A stretch of DNA of 64,000 nucleotides. It comes from Oscillospiraceae bacterium (GTDB taxonomy: Bacteria > Bacillota > Clostridia > Oscillospirales > Ruminococcaceae). The notes below the pieces were generated by a model, which did not search any database, was not told the origin of the DNA, and saw only the letters and a program-made list of their open reading frames with translations. A program made the position numbers and the translations under genes. Location: assembly GCA_022768545.1 (NCBI GenBank), contig JALELV010000098.1, positions 1-64,000 on the forward strand, read 5' to 3'. Positions within the stretch are counted from its first letter, which is position 1. Each line of letters begins with the position of its first letter. This document shows positions 63,815-64,000 of the stretch, in pieces.

Positions 63815-64000
63815 TTATCTCTTTTTCAGCACCTCCCGGCGGATATAGGCAAAGGTCCTGTCTTCTCCCTCGTCCTTCAGCATGACCAAAAGCCGCTCCA
63901 GCAGCTCCCGCACCTCCGGGTGCAGGATGTAATGGCCCTGAGAGCGCATGTAGTAGTCGTAAGCGTCCCGGTCGCTGTACAGGGCACCGCGGTAGGTCTT
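63815..64000 (-). CDS. Unknown protein, C-terminal 61 residues (cut by the window edge)
   Basis: On the minus strand an open frame enters at 64000 and ends at TAA 63815-63817. It reads as a soluble, helical, charged tail (YRGALYSDRDAYDYYMRS, then REVLKKR at the end). I do not recognise it. It is convergent with the BlaI-type gene and separated from it by a terminator. Confidence 0.55.
   Translation of the reverse strand, partial: KTYRGALYSDRDAYDYYMRSQGHYILHPEVRELLERLLVMLKDEGEDRTFAYIRREVLKKR

Noticed and set aside
1-64000. CRISPR arrays, insertion sequences, prophage or integrase genes
   Set aside because: I saw no regular short repeats with spacers, no transposase or integrase and no phage structural genes. 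The small HTH proteins alone are not enough to call a phage.

Overview
The window looks like a chromosomal segment of a high-GC, anaerobic, spore-forming Firmicute, most likely an Oscillospirales/Clostridia gut organism. The reasons are two [FeFe]-hydrogenase-type proteins, the forespore sigma operon spoIIAA-spoIIAB-sigF, the spore-coat morphogenesis pair spoIVA-sipL, clostridial-style thioredoxin and ferredoxin proteins, and a histidine-fermentation (hut) operon. Genes are dense, mostly start with good Shine-Dalgarno sites, and are separated by strong GC-rich hairpin terminators. The species is inferred, not shown.

Layout. 1-330: a two-tRNA operon (Gln, Pro) on the minus strand. 575-6226: thioredoxin, then a divergent redox cluster. 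Leftwards are a group B-like [FeFe] hydrogenase and a small Fe-S thioredoxin-fold protein. Rightwards are a second such small protein, a PAS-containing sensory-type hydrogenase and a SpoIIE-type phosphatase. 6278-11654: small XRE regulators, an HSL-family esterase, a patch of gene remnants and a frameshifted zinc-ribbon membrane protein (8.8-10.0 kb), and an aminotransferase behind an attenuator-like leader. 11734-18655: a carbohydrate ABC importer operon (lipoprotein, two permeases) with its own YesM/YesN-type two-component system. 18886-24104: a TraX-family protein, two tandem YitT-family proteins, a sugar isomerase/epimerase and an AraC regulator.

24338-30045: sigF operon, folC, valS. 30252-36137: an oppBCDF-A peptide importer behind an AT-rich 560-bp region. 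36700-46834: the whole de novo UMP operon, in the order pyrB-pyrC-pyrF-pyrK-pyrD-pyrE-carA-carB. 46928-51698: hemolysin III-like protein, YczE-like protein, OFA-type MFS carrier with a rich control region, a monooxygenase-like protein, an unknown Cys-rich membrane protein and a GNAT. 51738-56568: spoIVA, sipL, a DUF1177 protein and a divergent pair of tiny HTH proteins sharing a palindrome. 56627-63057: hutH-hutU-ftcD-hutI-fchA. 63326-64000: a BlaI/MecI-type repressor and the end of an unknown gene.

The most interesting observation is the pyr operon leader (46516-46834). A consensus promoter is followed by a 67-codon leader ORF whose last codons run through a terminator hairpin and U8 tract. 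The encoded C-terminus ([12 protein letters not shown]) closely resembles the end of the E. coli pyrBI leader peptide (NRGAFFCPGVRR). No pyrR lies in the operon, and the first gene is a PyrB that carries a PyrI-like zinc tail. Together these suggest an E. coli-style, UTP-sensed coupled attenuation control in a Gram-positive operon. Second is the divergent hydrogenase cluster, which reads as a possible H2/redox sensor with its own phosphatase output.
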